In this document: positions 44,050 to 54,655 of the stretch, piece after piece | How the letters are laid out: every line of letters starts with the position of its first letter | Numbering within the stretch: position 1 is the stretch's first letter | From: Methylotuvimicrobium buryatense 5G | Lineage (GTDB): Bacteria > Pseudomonadota > Gammaproteobacteria > Methylococcales > Methylomonadaceae | NCBI RefSeq assembly: GCF_000341735.1 | Contig: NZ_KB455575.1 | Coordinates: 2,195,801-2,259,800 of the forward strand | DNA: 64,000 nt | Reading direction: 5' to 3' | The notes under the pieces: model-generated | The model's database searches: none | Told to the model about the DNA's origin: nothing | Seen by the model: only the letters and a program-made list of their open reading frames with translations | Position numbers and translations under genes: made by a program

Positions 44050-47000
44050 ATGGCTAATCAACAAACCAGCAAAAAATCTCAGAGTGTCTCAACTGGCTTC
44101 ACGCTAAGTCCCATCGCTGCTTGCGTCAGGATTGCGATGCTCGGCGGGATCGGAATTTATCCATTGGCGGCAACGCATGCGGCAGGAAACCTGCCGGTCC
44201 CAAGCCCGGTTTGGGCCAGCATGGGTAATGCCTCTGCATCGATTACCGGCAACCACATGCGCATCGATCAGCATACCGATAGAGCAATACTAAACTGGCA
44301 AAGTTTCAATATCGGCCAGGATCATTCCGTACACTTTCAACAACCTGGTGCGAACTCCATTGCGTTGAACAGGATTTTTCAAAATGATCCTAGCCGTATA
44401 CTGGGAACACTAACAGCCAACGGTCAGGTCTATTTGGTTAATAGCAATGGATTTGTATTCGGTAAAAATTCGAAAGTTGATGTTAGAGGTTTGGTGGCCT
44501 CGACGCTAGCGATAACCGATGATGTTTTCGACCAAGGTATCACCAAGGTTTTTGCCAACAATGGAACGGCAGCCTTCAATGGCAATGGAGACTTTTATAT
44601 AAAAAACGAAGACGGTAGTTTTAGACTCGATGAAGATGGCAACAAAATCAAAATTGCAATAAACGTCGATGAAGGCGCCCAAATCAAGTCAACCGAAGGC
44701 CAAAATATCTTGATCATTGCGCCGACTATTACTAACGAGGGTAATATCGAAGCCGACGACAGGCAAGTCGTGTTGGCTGCCGCAACCGATAGGGTCTATT
44801 TACAAGAGGCCGGCAACGAGGGGTTATTGGTTGAAGTACAAACCGGAGGCGAAATCAACAATTTAGGTAGCATCGCCTCTAAACGCGGCACGATCAGCTT
44901 AGTGGGATTTGCCGTCAATCAAAAAGGCAAAGTCTCGGCTAGCACCTCAATGAACATCAATGGCAAGGTTCGCCTAATCGCCAGAGAAGGAGCCACGACA
45001 TTCCAAACGCCTGACGGTTATGCCATGCAAGCCAGCAGAACTAGACGCGCTACTGATACTGGCGACGATTTAGGAACGTCGGCCACCGTCCGTCTTGGAG
45101 AAAACAGCCAAGCCGAGATTTTGCCGGAATTGGACACCGGTTTGACTGCAATCGACGAACAGATTCAGCCGCTCTCGCAAATCGACATCATGGCGCACAA
45201 GGTTCATTTTCAAAGCGGTTCGCAAGTCAACTTGCCGGGCGGAAAAATCAATGTCGTAGCAACCCAAAACCCGTCAAACCCTCTGCAAGCCTCGGCCAAC
45301 CGAAATGACAGCCGTATCTTGATCGACTCCGGCGCTAAAATCGATGTTTCCGGCGTAAAATCTACTGTCAAACCGATGGAGAGCAATGTCGTCGCAGTCG
45401 AATTACGTTTGAACCAACTGAGTGATGCACCGCTACAGCGAAATGGAGTGCTATTTGGTGAAACCATTTTTGTCGATATTCGAGCCGGTACGCCGTTGGC
45501 CAACATTCAACCCGCTATCGATGCTATCGAGCGTCCTTTGGGTGAACGATTGGCTAAAGGCGGTGAAATCAACCTTAGCTCAGAAGGCGATACCATTGTT
45601 AAAGACAATGCCATACTCGATTTTTCCGGCGGCGCGGTAAAATTTTTAGACGGCTATATCCGCACTTCGAAATTAATATCGAATGGCCGCGTGTTCGATA
45701 TCAGCGAAGCGCATCCGTCATTGCGCTACGACGGCATTTACGGAAAAGTTGTCAAAAACCATAAAAAATGGGGCGTTGAGCAAGTCTGGATTACCGAAGG
45801 TCCGTTTGCCTTGGCACGCAAAGAAGCCGGCTATACCGACGGCCATGATGCAGGCAGTCTGACCATTGCCAGTCCCAATGTCATCCTGGAGGGTCAGTTA
45901 AACGGCACAACCGTCAGCGGCCGATTACAACGCACCTTGGCGGAACGCCCCAAGGGCGGCACGTTGACGATCGACATGCGCTCCGCTTCGGAAGTCGATC
46001 AAGCAGTAGTATTCGCCAATGTCTTGACAAATTCGACGGTTAATGTCGACTTAAACCAGCCGTTCCCTTCCTCAAACGATAGTCAATTCACCCCTTTGGT
46101 GCTGCGTACTCAACCGCTGTCACAAAGCGGCATCATGGACTTGTCAGTTTTGGCGCACGGTACCGTGACTGTTTCCGACGGTAGTAGACTTAAATTAGCC
46201 GATGGCGCTCAATTGAATTTACAAGGCGGGGCTATCACTATCGGCGGTGAAATCAAAGGCGCTGGCGCTCAGGTAAATCTTGCCACTGATTTGAATGCCC
46301 GAACCCAAGGCAGACTATCCGGTGCGATTTCACTCGGCAGCAATGCAAGGATCGATCTTCAAGGTGGTTGGGTCAACGATATAACAACACCGTTCGATCT
46401 ATTGGATAACAATAAGATTACTTTGGATGGAGGTAGCTTTATTGCCCGCGCCAATGGGGATATTAATATTCTGAAAGGCAGCCGCATCGACGTCGGCGGA
46501 GGGGCTTGGTTGCAAACAGACGGTAACGTTCAAGGCGGTAAAGCCGGAGGTATCCATCTTCATGCCGTGGCGGAAACGACAGGTTCCAACATAACATTGG
46601 ACGGCACGCTCAGCGCCTATGCTCTTCGTCAAGGCGGCACGCTTGAACTCGAAGCCAATGCGATTGTGATTCTACGCAGACGCGAAGAAGAATTGGAAGG
46701 ACTGCGTCCTTTACAACTCGAAGCCGACATTTTCGGAAAAAGCGGTTTTTCCGATTATATTCTGACCGCTAATATTAACGGCTTGGTCGTTGATGAAGGC
46801 GTTAAAATAAAACTGCAACAAACTAATCGTTTATTGAATGGCAATGCCGTTAATCGTAGCAGCTCGAATAGCATTGCCGGAATATCTCGATTGGGCAAGC
46901 TCCCTGCGATCGACCGCCTACCGAACAATTTAACTTTGCAATCGGTTCACAGCATCAATCCGAACCCTAATAGCCATTTAATCGTTAATAAGAACGTCAA

Positions 47001-50000
47001 GATCACTGCCGATGCCTTGAGCAACGTCTCGTTAGTCTCCGATTCGTCTTTATTTTTCGATGGATCGATCAAAGCAAACGGCGGTAACGTAGCCTTGAGC
47101 ATCATTCCGCCGCAAGGCTTACCGACGCTGGACCCATTGTATCAACCCCGCCAGGGACTTTGGCTCGGCGACAATGCGCGAATCGATGTTTCCGGTATCG
47201 CGATGACGTTGACCGATGCGTTCGGGCTCAAAACGGGCATCGTCCACAATGGAGGAAACGTTAATTTAACCGCCGCCCGCGGTTACATAGCCTCCAACAG
47301 AGGTTCGCAGATCGATGTATCGGGAACGGAAGCCTTGCTAAACCGCCCTCGCCTATTGCCCGGCGCGGAAAATATTACCTTCAGTACGGAAAAAGTTGGA
47401 TCGCACGGAGGAACTATTACCATCAGCAGCGCCGAAGCCATTTTCATCGAAGGCGGCATGCTGGCCAAAGGCGGTAAAGCGCCCGGCACGTCCGGCGGTA
47501 CTTTAACGGTCCGTCTAGACGACACCCTCAGAGAAATCCCCGTTGAAGAAGGAGTGATTCCTAACTTTCCGATAAAACCGGGCATTCTCAATTTCTCCCA
47601 AACTAAGAATGAATTTTTTGATGCCTCCTTCAGCCAATACGGCGATGCGCTTCCAACCGGACTGCAAAGACAAGGCTTTATAGCGGCCCAACAAGTGTCT
47701 GATTCCGGTTTTGCAAATTTGAACGTGCAAGCGGACGGCGAAATTCGCTTTCAGGGTGATATCCATTTGGATTTACAACATGCCGTAAACTTCGACAGCC
47801 CAAAAATGGCTTGGCAAAGACTATCGGAAAACGATACTGGCACGGTCGTTTTCAATGCGGCGCATGCGTCTCTAGGCTCGAGCCGAACCCGACGTGCGAC
47901 CGGCAACCCAACGAGTGGAGACGGCCATCTTCAGGTCAATGCCGACCTAATCGAATTATTTGGAGGTGTTTTTACCGCAGGATTCAAGCAAGTCGATCTG
48001 AACGCGGATAGCGATATTCGCTTACGCGGCATTCGCACATTGTTTACGCAACGCGACTATCTGGGTGAATTTTCGACGTATTCGGCGTTGAACCTTAAGG
48101 CCGATCAAGTCTATCCGACAACGCTCAGTGATTACAGATTGACGGTAAAAGGCGATCCAAACGGAAGCATCGCGTTCAGCAGCGGGGGGCAATCCCGTCC
48201 AATCTTATCCGCCTATGCAAAATTGACGGTCACAGCTCCGAACATTCAGCATGACGGCGCTATTAAAGTACCTTTCGGCGAATTGACCTTCGATGCATCT
48301 CAAACGATTCATTTCGGCGCGAATAGTTTGAGTTCGGTATCCGCCGAAGATCAAATCATTCCGTTCGGTGTCACAGAAGCCGGTTTGGAATGGTTATATC
48401 CGATTGGCAACCAAAATTTGATCGTGCAGGCGCCGACCAAAAAAATAACCGTCAATGCGGACCGAATTCAACATGACGAAGGCGCCGTTATCGATATTTC
48501 CGGAGGCGGCGATTTACTGGCCTACGAATTCATCCCCGGTATCGGCGGTTCCATCGATGTCTTGGCTACCGGTAATTCGTTTGCCGTCTTGCCCAACCAT
48601 TCCGGTTACGCACCGTTCGACCCGCTGGAATTTCCCGGTTCGGGTTTGTCGATCGGCGACAGCATTTATTTGGGTGAAGGGAGTGGTTTAAAAGCCGGTT
48701 ATTACACGCTATTACCTGCGCGCTATGCATTGCTTCCCGGGTCTTATTTGATAACGCCACAGCAAGGCAGCGACAACATGGCGCAAGGCAGCCGTTCGGT
48801 CAATTTAGACGGCGCCCCGGTTGTGGCCGGATTTAGAGCGATCAGCGGCACCAACATCAAGGACCAGAGCTGGTCCGGATTTGCCGTCGAGCCTGGCAAA
48901 ATTGCCTTAACTCGTTCGCAATTGGACCTATCCGCGGCTAGTCAGTTTTTTGTCGAGCAAGCACAGCGGAAAGAATCGCCGATTCCTCGCTTACCTGAAG
49001 ATGCGGGATCGCTGCTGTTCAACGCAAAATCACAATTAGAATTGCCTTCCGTTCTCGCCAACGCCAGAAACGGCGGGCTAGCAGGTTTGGTCGATGTCAT
49101 TGCCGACAACATCGCCGTGGTCAACGACAAGACGGGCGCTGCAGGCCGCGTAGAACTGAGTGTAAGCGATCTCGATACCTTTACCGTAGGCAGCTTATTT
49201 TTAGGCGGTATCAGAACAATCGACAGTGAGACCGGTGCGATCAAACTCGACGTCAAGTCCAAAACTGTCGAAATCGCCGAAGGAACCCGCCTCGAAGGTT
49301 CCGAAATCATTATGGGCGCCACGGACACGATCGAACTCCAAGCCGGTGCTCAAATCGTGGCAACAGGCGGCAAAGACAGTTCGGCACCCGGACAGATTTT
49401 AACAACCACGGGAGACGGTGCCCTGTTACGCGTTTCCGGCGATGCGCAAGCGCAAATCGTCAGAACGGGCACCCAAGGTCTGAAAGGAGATCTGTTGATC
49501 AGCGACAATGCTCAAACCTTGGCTCCGAGCGGTTCGATACTCTTGGATTCGACCCGGAATCTACAAATGAATGGCGTGTTGGATGCCGGCAAATCGTTGA
49601 ACATTGCCGCTGAAGCCATCAATATCGGTGAAGTAAACGAAAATCTCCCCGGGCTTTCGCTGGATAACCGGCAGTTGAGTCAATTGAAGGTCGAACAATT
49701 GGTGCTGACCAGCCGCAGCAACTTGAACATTTATGGCGGCGTTTACCGCACCGATGCTTCGGGTTTAGCGCTCAGAAACGACGAGCTCGAACTAATGCCG
49801 ATCGAATTCAATCTTTTGACGATCGCTACAAAAGGTATTGCCGGTTTCGACAATTCCGGCAAATCTGCCGGTCTTTCTGCCGATACCGTCACGTTGACCA
49901 ATACATCCACGTCTGCACAAACCGAAAAAGGCAACGGGACGGGCTCCTTGTCGATCGCTGCCAACAATCTAGTATTGGCTGGAGGCGACTTTACCTTGTC

Positions 50001-53000
50001 AGGATTCAATGATATCAATTTGAATCTAGCCGAGTCGTTAATCGGTTCTAGTGTAAACACACTCAACACTCTGGCCGACACGACGATCACAGCAGGCTTT
50101 ATTACCGGTACTTCAGGTTCCGAAACCAAGATCGATGCCGACACTTATCGCTTAGCGCTCAATCACAACCAACCCGGCTCTGTAGATTCGCAACCGGGTA
50201 TTGCGGCACGGCTCAATTTAAATGCAGGCCATGTCGTCATCGATACGCCATTACAATTCAACAGCGGTATCGTAAAAGCGAATGCCAAAACAGGCGATAT
50301 TGTCCTCAAAGAGAATGCCATCATTGATGTGTCCGGAAGAATGGTAAGAGCCGGTTTAAGCGAATCGGCTCCGATATCAGCCGGACGTATCGATTTGACC
50401 GCGCGGCAGAACATTAACACCGAAGCCGGTAGTCAACTATTGTTGAATGCTATCAGCCCACAAATGTCGGCAGGATCGCTTGCACTTTCCGCAACCACGG
50501 GATTGGTCAATTTGAATGGCACGATCAACGCGAAGGGAGGTAATCAGGCCGAGGGGGGGTCGGTTCGGCTCGACCTCGGCAGCATGGGCGGCAACCCGTT
50601 CGGCTTGATGAATCAGAGCTTGGTGGATTCCGGTTTTAGCAGAGCAATAGATTTACGACTGAGAAATGGCAACTTAGTCATTGATGAAGAGGATTCGATA
50701 AGCGCGAACGATATCAAATTAACCGTCGACAAAGGCGCATTGACGATTGCAGGCACGCTCGATGCCAGCGGCCAACATGGCGGTAGCATTGAACTTAATG
50801 CTCATAGCAGACTAACCTTGTCCGGAAGTGCACGATTGCATGCAAACGCCACCGAAGCATCAGGCGATGGCGGCAAGGTCAGGCTCAGCTCGACTAACGG
50901 AGGCGGTATCAGCATTCAGAATGGCGCTTCGATCGATGTCTCGGCCAATGGCGGCCGTGAAGGCGATGTGCATATTCGTGCCGAACGCCTGGCAGGACAG
51001 GTCAATGTCGCCCCGATTGCCCCCGGCACCATTCTCGGCGATTCTAACGTCGTCATCGAAGCAGTCGCACAGTACAACCTCAACAGACTGGACGCTGCAG
51101 CAATCAATAGCATTAGAAACGATACCGCTTCGTACATGAATAGCGTTTCGACAACGGCATTCGGACCGGGATTCGAATTAGCTCCCGGAATAGAGGTCAA
51201 ATCGGAAGGCAATCTCACCTTGGCCGCCAACTGGGATTTAGTCGATTGGCGTTATGGATCCGAACAAACACCCGGCTATTTGACCCTGCGAGCAGGTGGA
51301 GATTTGTTGCTCCAAAACGGCGTAAGCGACGCTTTCAAAAATGGCGTACTTCAGGTGACGCCTACCTTCTCGAGGCCTGTGATCGATATGTTGCAACCCG
51401 GGCGTTCATGGAGTTACAACTTCGTTGCCGGCGCGGACCTGAATTCTTCAGATACGAAAATGGTAGTGGCCGCGGACAATCTGAATTTCGGCGATATGCG
51501 CCTCTTCAACGATGTGAAGATTCGCACAGGCACCGGGTCCATCGATTTCAGCGCAGGACGCGACATTGTCTACGGCAACGATAAATCGGTCGTGTACACG
51601 GCAGGAAGGCCGGACGATGAGGATCGCTTCGGTTTTCCGCTAATTCGCGTAGCGTCCAGCTTTTACGTCGAATACCCTAAAGACGGCGGCGATATCCGTT
51701 TTAATGCCGGACGCGACGTTCGCGGCGCGGTGACCAACCAAATCGTCACGGATTGGTTGCTCCGAACCGGCAATTGGTCTCGAAACGAAACTCACACAGG
51801 GGAAAGGCCGACCGCCTGGGGTATCGCGATCGGTACGCGAACCGGTTCAGGCATCGTGCCGGATTACCGGCAAAATGTCGGCGCCCTGGGTGGCGGCAAT
51901 ATCACTATCACAGCCAGCGGGACGGTCAGCGATCTCTCCGTGGTCATTCCAACCACCGGTAAGCAAGTCGGACAAAGAGTCGATCCGAACGACTTTAATA
52001 ATCAAAATTACTTGACCAATGAAGTCGAGATCAATGGCGGCGGAAACCTAAACATCTACGCCGGAGGTGACCTAAAAGGCGGCATCTATTACGTCGATAA
52101 CGGTACGGCGACATTTAATGTTGCCGGCTCGCTCAATGCCGGCTCGTTCAAGACCGTCAGTATTGCGGAAATGAATCCGATATTGGCCTTGGGCAATGCG
52201 CAATATCACATTACTGCCGGCAAAGATATCGCCCTACAAGCCATTATCGACCCGATGATTTTGTCGCAACCGGCCAATAAACGCCCGGATTTACTATCGA
52301 TCTTCTTTAGATACGGTGAGAACAGTGCGGTCAATCTGACTTCGCTTACCGGAAACATCAGCCTCGGTAACGATGTTTCCGGGGTAGTCGATTTAATGAA
52401 TTTCCAACGCGGCGCTCTGATCAGCTTCGACGGTGCAGCCAGAGACGCTCTATCGGTGGCCCCCGGAACATTGAAGGCCTACGCTTTATCAAACGACATC
52501 ATATTCAAAAATGGCTTGATCATGTATCCGAGCAAAATCGGTCAATTTGAGCTTTTTGCCGCGAATAATATTATAACCGCCAGCAATGGCAATGCCGTAA
52601 ATGTGACCATGTCGGACACCAATCCGAATTTATTGCCGACGGTATTGAATCCTGCTGCCAACTATAACGACGCCAGGCTGAGATTGGTGCTGTCCGGTAT
52701 CAGTAGCGAGCCGGACAAAATCTATGCTTCGATTCCAAATCATATTAATGATCCTATACCGGCTCTGATCAGCACAGACGTTGGCGATATCCTGGGCAAG
52801 GACCCTTTCCAGTTCATTATGGCGAAACCGACACAAGTGTCGGCCGGCCGGGATATTCGTAATGTCAGCTTGCAATTTCAGCATAATATCAAAGATGCCG
52901 AATCGATCGTATCGGCCGGCCGCGATTTCAAATTCGACATCGTTCGAAATCCCGCTACCGGAGCATTGGTTAATGTTGTTCAACGTATGGAGGTTTCGGG

Positions 53001-54363
53001 TCCGGGCCGTTTGACATTAATGGCCGGACGACATGTCGACTTGGGTTCTTCCGAAGGTATCACGACTACGGGCAATCAAGTCAACACGGCATTAGCGGAG
53101 GACGGTGCTGCAATTAATGTGATTGCAGGATTAGCGCAAACCCAATTCGCGGCACCGGATTTTATGAAAAGCTACCTAAGCAATGGTGAAAGCCTTTACG
53201 AAAGTTACGAGCTTGCGGTTGCCGACTATATGCGAAGAATCACCGGCAATGACGATTTAACAGTGGATCTAGCGCGAGCAGCCTTTGCAAGCTTGCCGGC
53301 TGTTGAACGGTCGCATTTCAACGCGCCTTATTTAGCGGACTTGATCGAAACCTTCAACGGACTTATGAAAGATTACGGTAATCGTTTTTCGATTGCTAAA
53401 AACAGTTTCGATAGCGCTAGCGATACCCAAGCCCGGTTCAATTTCAAACTAGAAATGGATAGAGCGCAGTTTGAACTTCTAGCTGCCATCGAAACGCTAT
53501 TTCCGGGAACCACCGTTTTGGCCGGTCGCCAAGATTATACGATCGATCCCGCCAATGGCACTGTTTTCAGAGAAGGAGCTTCGGCCAGCAGTATCCTGGA
53601 AGATGCATTTTCTAAAGACAGAAACAAAACCCAAACCGGCGATATTTCGATGTTTTTCAGCAAAATACACAGCACCGATGGCGGCGACATCAATTTATTG
53701 ACGCCCAATGGCGGCATCAATGCCGGTTTGGCGGTTAATTCCAGTGGCGCCAAAGATGCATCGCAACTGGGTGTCGTAGCCATCAAAAAAGGTGCCGTGC
53801 ATTCGATTGTCCGAGACGATTTTCAAGTGAATACGACCCGAGTCATGACGCTCGGCGGCGGCGATATCTTGATCGGTTCGACGGACGGGAACATCGATGC
53901 CGGTAGGGGAGCAAAAACAGCCTTGGCGGCCCCAGCTCCGATCATTCGATTCGACAGTGAAGGCAACATAATCATCGAATTACCGCCTGCCGTGGCTGGC
54001 AGCGGTATCAGAGCAAACATGGCGCCTGACGGCAGTCAAGGCGATGCCTTATTGTTTGCGCTTCAAGGCATTATCGATGCTTCGGAAGCAGGGGTTGGAG
54101 GTAAAGACGTCACCGTGGGTGCGACAGCCATCGTTGGATCCGACAATATCGATGTCGGCGGAGTATCGGTCGGTGTACCGACTGCTTCGACAGGAAGTTT
54201 GGCCGCAGGCCTCGGTAATGTCAGTAATGTGGCGGCTAGCATAGCGCAAGCCATAGACGATAGCGCGGATGTTGCCAAATCAGCCAAAGAACAAATGGAC
54301 AAAGCTGGAGCGCAGGGAATCATCAGTGTCGATATCATCGGTTTTGGCGATGAAGATGTCTGA
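44050..54363 (+). CDS. Giant two-partner secreted filamentous haemagglutinin-type adhesin (TpsA)
   Basis: The 3437-residue protein is exported by Sec and then by the TpsB encoded just upstream. Its long signal region ends near THAAGNLP. The TPS secretion domain follows (about 50-170: ASITGNHMRIDQHTDRAILNW, then VYLVNSNGFVFG, the NPNG motif variant). The body is a repetitive beta-helix rich in G, N, D, S, with recurring IDVSG and INLxxxG words. Two identical SRTRRAT motifs occur (45034-45054 and 47881-47901). The C-terminus ends IISVDIIGFGDEDV, as in related haemagglutinin-family proteins. ATG 44050 is preferred over 44044 because AGAGG is eight bases before it. It is probably a surface adhesin or biofilm protein. 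Confidence 0.93.
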   Translation: MANQQTSKKSQSVSTGFTLSPIAACVRIAMLGGIGIYPLAATHAAGNLPVPSPVWASMGNASASITGNHMRIDQHTDRAILNWQSFNIGQDHSVHFQQPGANSIALNRIFQNDPSRILGTLTANGQVYLVNSNGFVFGKNSKVDVRGLVASTLAITDDVFDQGITKVFANNGTAAFNGNGDFYIKNEDGSFRLDEDGNKIKIAINVDEGAQIKSTEGQNILIIAPTITNEGNIEADDRQVVLAAATDRVYLQEAGNEGLLVEVQTGGEINNLGSIASKRGTISLVGFAVNQKGKVSASTSMNINGKVRLIAREGATTFQTPDGYAMQASRTRRATDTGDDLGTSATVRLGENSQAEILPELDTGLTAIDEQIQPLSQIDIMAHKVHFQSGSQVNLPGGKINVVATQNPSNPLQASANRNDSRILIDSGAKIDVSGVKSTVKPMESNVVAVELRLNQLSDAPLQRNGVLFGETIFVDIRAGTPLANIQPAIDAIERPLGERLAKGGEINLSSEGDTIVKDNAILDFSGGAVKFLDGYIRTSKLISNGRVFDISEAHPSLRYDGIYGKVVKNHKKWGVEQVWITEGPFALARKEAGYTDGHDAGSLTIASPNVILEGQLNGTTVSGRLQRTLAERPKGGTLTIDMRSASEVDQAVVFANVLTNSTVNVDLNQPFPSSNDSQFTPLVLRTQPLSQSGIMDLSVLAHGTVTVSDGSRLKLADGAQLNLQGGAITIGGEIKGAGAQVNLATDLNARTQGRLSGAISLGSNARIDLQGGWVNDITTPFDLLDNNKITLDGGSFIARANGDINILKGSRIDVGGGAWLQTDGNVQGGKAGGIHLHAVAETTGSNITLDGTLSAYALRQGGTLELEANAIVILRRREEELEGLRPLQLEADIFGKSGFSDYILTANINGLVVDEGVKIKLQQTNRLLNGNAVNRSSSNSIAGISRLGKLPAIDRLPNNLTLQSVHSINPNPNSHLIVNKNVKITADALSNVSLVSDSSLFFDGSIKANGGNVALSIIPPQGLPTLDPLYQPRQGLWLGDNARIDVSGIAMTLTDAFGLKTGIVHNGGNVNLTAARGYIASNRGSQIDVSGTEALLNRPRLLPGAENITFSTEKVGSHGGTITISSAEAIFIEGGMLAKGGKAPGTSGGTLTVRLDDTLREIPVEEGVIPNFPIKPGILNFSQTKNEFFDASFSQYGDALPTGLQRQGFIAAQQVSDSGFANLNVQADGEIRFQGDIHLDLQHAVNFDSPKMAWQRLSENDTGTVVFNAAHASLGSSRTRRATGNPTSGDGHLQVNADLIELFGGVFTAGFKQVDLNADSDIRLRGIRTLFTQRDYLGEFSTYSALNLKADQVYPTTLSDYRLTVKGDPNGSIAFSSGGQSRPILSAYAKLTVTAPNIQHDGAIKVPFGELTFDASQTIHFGANSLSSVSAEDQIIPFGVTEAGLEWLYPIGNQNLIVQAPTKKITVNADRIQHDEGAVIDISGGGDLLAYEFIPGIGGSIDVLATGNSFAVLPNHSGYAPFDPLEFPGSGLSIGDSIYLGEGSGLKAGYYTLLPARYALLPGSYLITPQQGSDNMAQGSRSVNLDGAPVVAGFRAISGTNIKDQSWSGFAVEPGKIALTRSQLDLSAASQFFVEQAQRKESPIPRLPEDAGSLLFNAKSQLELPSVLANARNGGLAGLVDVIADNIAVVNDKTGAAGRVELSVSDLDTFTVGSLFLGGIRTIDSETGAIKLDVKSKTVEIAEGTRLEGSEIIMGATDTIELQAGAQIVATGGKDSSAPGQILTTTGDGALLRVSGDAQAQIVRTGTQGLKGDLLISDNAQTLAPSGSILLDSTRNLQMNGVLDAGKSLNIAAEAINIGEVNENLPGLSLDNRQLSQLKVEQLVLTSRSNLNIYGGVYRTDASGLALRNDELELMPIEFNLLTIATKGIAGFDNSGKSAGLSADTVTLTNTSTSAQTEKGNGTGSLSIAANNLVLAGGDFTLSGFNDINLNLAESLIGSSVNTLNTLADTTITAGFITGTSGSETKIDADTYRLALNHNQPGSVDSQPGIAARLNLNAGHVVIDTPLQFNSGIVKANAKTGDIVLKENAIIDVSGRMVRAGLSESAPISAGRIDLTARQNINTEAGSQLLLNAISPQMSAGSLALSATTGLVNLNGTINAKGGNQAEGGSVRLDLGSMGGNPFGLMNQSLVDSGFSRAIDLRLRNGNLVIDEEDSISANDIKLTVDKGALTIAGTLDASGQHGGSIELNAHSRLTLSGSARLHANATEASGDGGKVRLSSTNGGGISIQNGASIDVSANGGREGDVHIRAERLAGQVNVAPIAPGTILGDSNVVIEAVAQYNLNRLDAAAINSIRNDTASYMNSVSTTAFGPGFELAPGIEVKSEGNLTLAANWDLVDWRYGSEQTPGYLTLRAGGDLLLQNGVSDAFKNGVLQVTPTFSRPVIDMLQPGRSWSYNFVAGADLNSSDTKMVVAADNLNFGDMRLFNDVKIRTGTGSIDFSAGRDIVYGNDKSVVYTAGRPDDEDRFGFPLIRVASSFYVEYPKDGGDIRFNAGRDVRGAVTNQIVTDWLLRTGNWSRNETHTGERPTAWGIAIGTRTGSGIVPDYRQNVGALGGGNITITASGTVSDLSVVIPTTGKQVGQRVDPNDFNNQNYLTNEVEINGGGNLNIYAGGDLKGGIYYVDNGTATFNVAGSLNAGSFKTVSIAEMNPILALGNAQYHITAGKDIALQAIIDPMILSQPANKRPDLLSIFFRYGENSAVNLTSLTGNISLGNDVSGVVDLMNFQRGALISFDGAARDALSVAPGTLKAYALSNDIIFKNGLIMYPSKIGQFELFAANNIITASNGNAVNVTMSDTNPNLLPTVLNPAANYNDARLRLVLSGISSEPDKIYASIPNHINDPIPALISTDVGDILGKDPFQFIMAKPTQVSAGRDIRNVSLQFQHNIKDAESIVSAGRDFKFDIVRNPATGALVNVVQRMEVSGPGRLTLMAGRHVDLGSSEGITTTGNQVNTALAEDGAAINVIAGLAQTQFAAPDFMKSYLSNGESLYESYELAVADYMRRITGNDDLTVDLARAAFASLPAVERSHFNAPYLADLIETFNGLMKDYGNRFSIAKNSFDSASDTQARFNFKLEMDRAQFELLAAIETLFPGTTVLAGRQDYTIDPANGTVFREGASASSILEDAFSKDRNKTQTGDISMFFSKIHSTDGGDINLLTPNGGINAGLAVNSSGAKDASQLGVVAIKKGAVHSIVRDDFQVNTTRVMTLGGGDILIGSTDGNIDAGRGAKTALAAPAPIIRFDSEGNIIIELPPAVAGSGIRANMAPDGSQGDALLFALQGIIDASEAGVGGKDVTVGATAIVGSDNIDVGGVSVGVPTASTGSLAAGLGNVSNVAASIAQAIDDSADVAKSAKEQMDKAGAQGIISVDIIGFGDEDV

Positions 54364-54655
54364 TACGACCTCCAGCCGGGCAACAGCTCATTTTGTCATA
54401 TTAATGTCACGATTCCTTCACTGAGCTGTCATATTGCGCTGCCATAATTCCAGTGAAACATCTGAATTTTAGGGTGACCTGCTGATTCCACAATAAAACT
54501 AAGTCTGAGCGGTCGCGATGCCATTCTCTTTAAGTCGACGATATCTATCGTTTTTAAATTGGTCCGGTTCGACGCCTGCTCTCAACACTTTCACTCTTCA
54601 CAAAGCAAAATCACTACTTATTTCCAATTTTAACTACAGTTTTAAGGAATGTTTT
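54364..54655. other. Gap between the adhesin and PKD genes
   Basis: The 292-bp gap contains an 8-bp inverted repeat ACAGCTCA/TGAGCTGT (54383-54390 and 54422-54429) with a 31-base loop, a weak terminator candidate. An in-frame ATG at 54518 would extend the next gene but lacks support. No other feature is evident. Confidence 0.4.
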
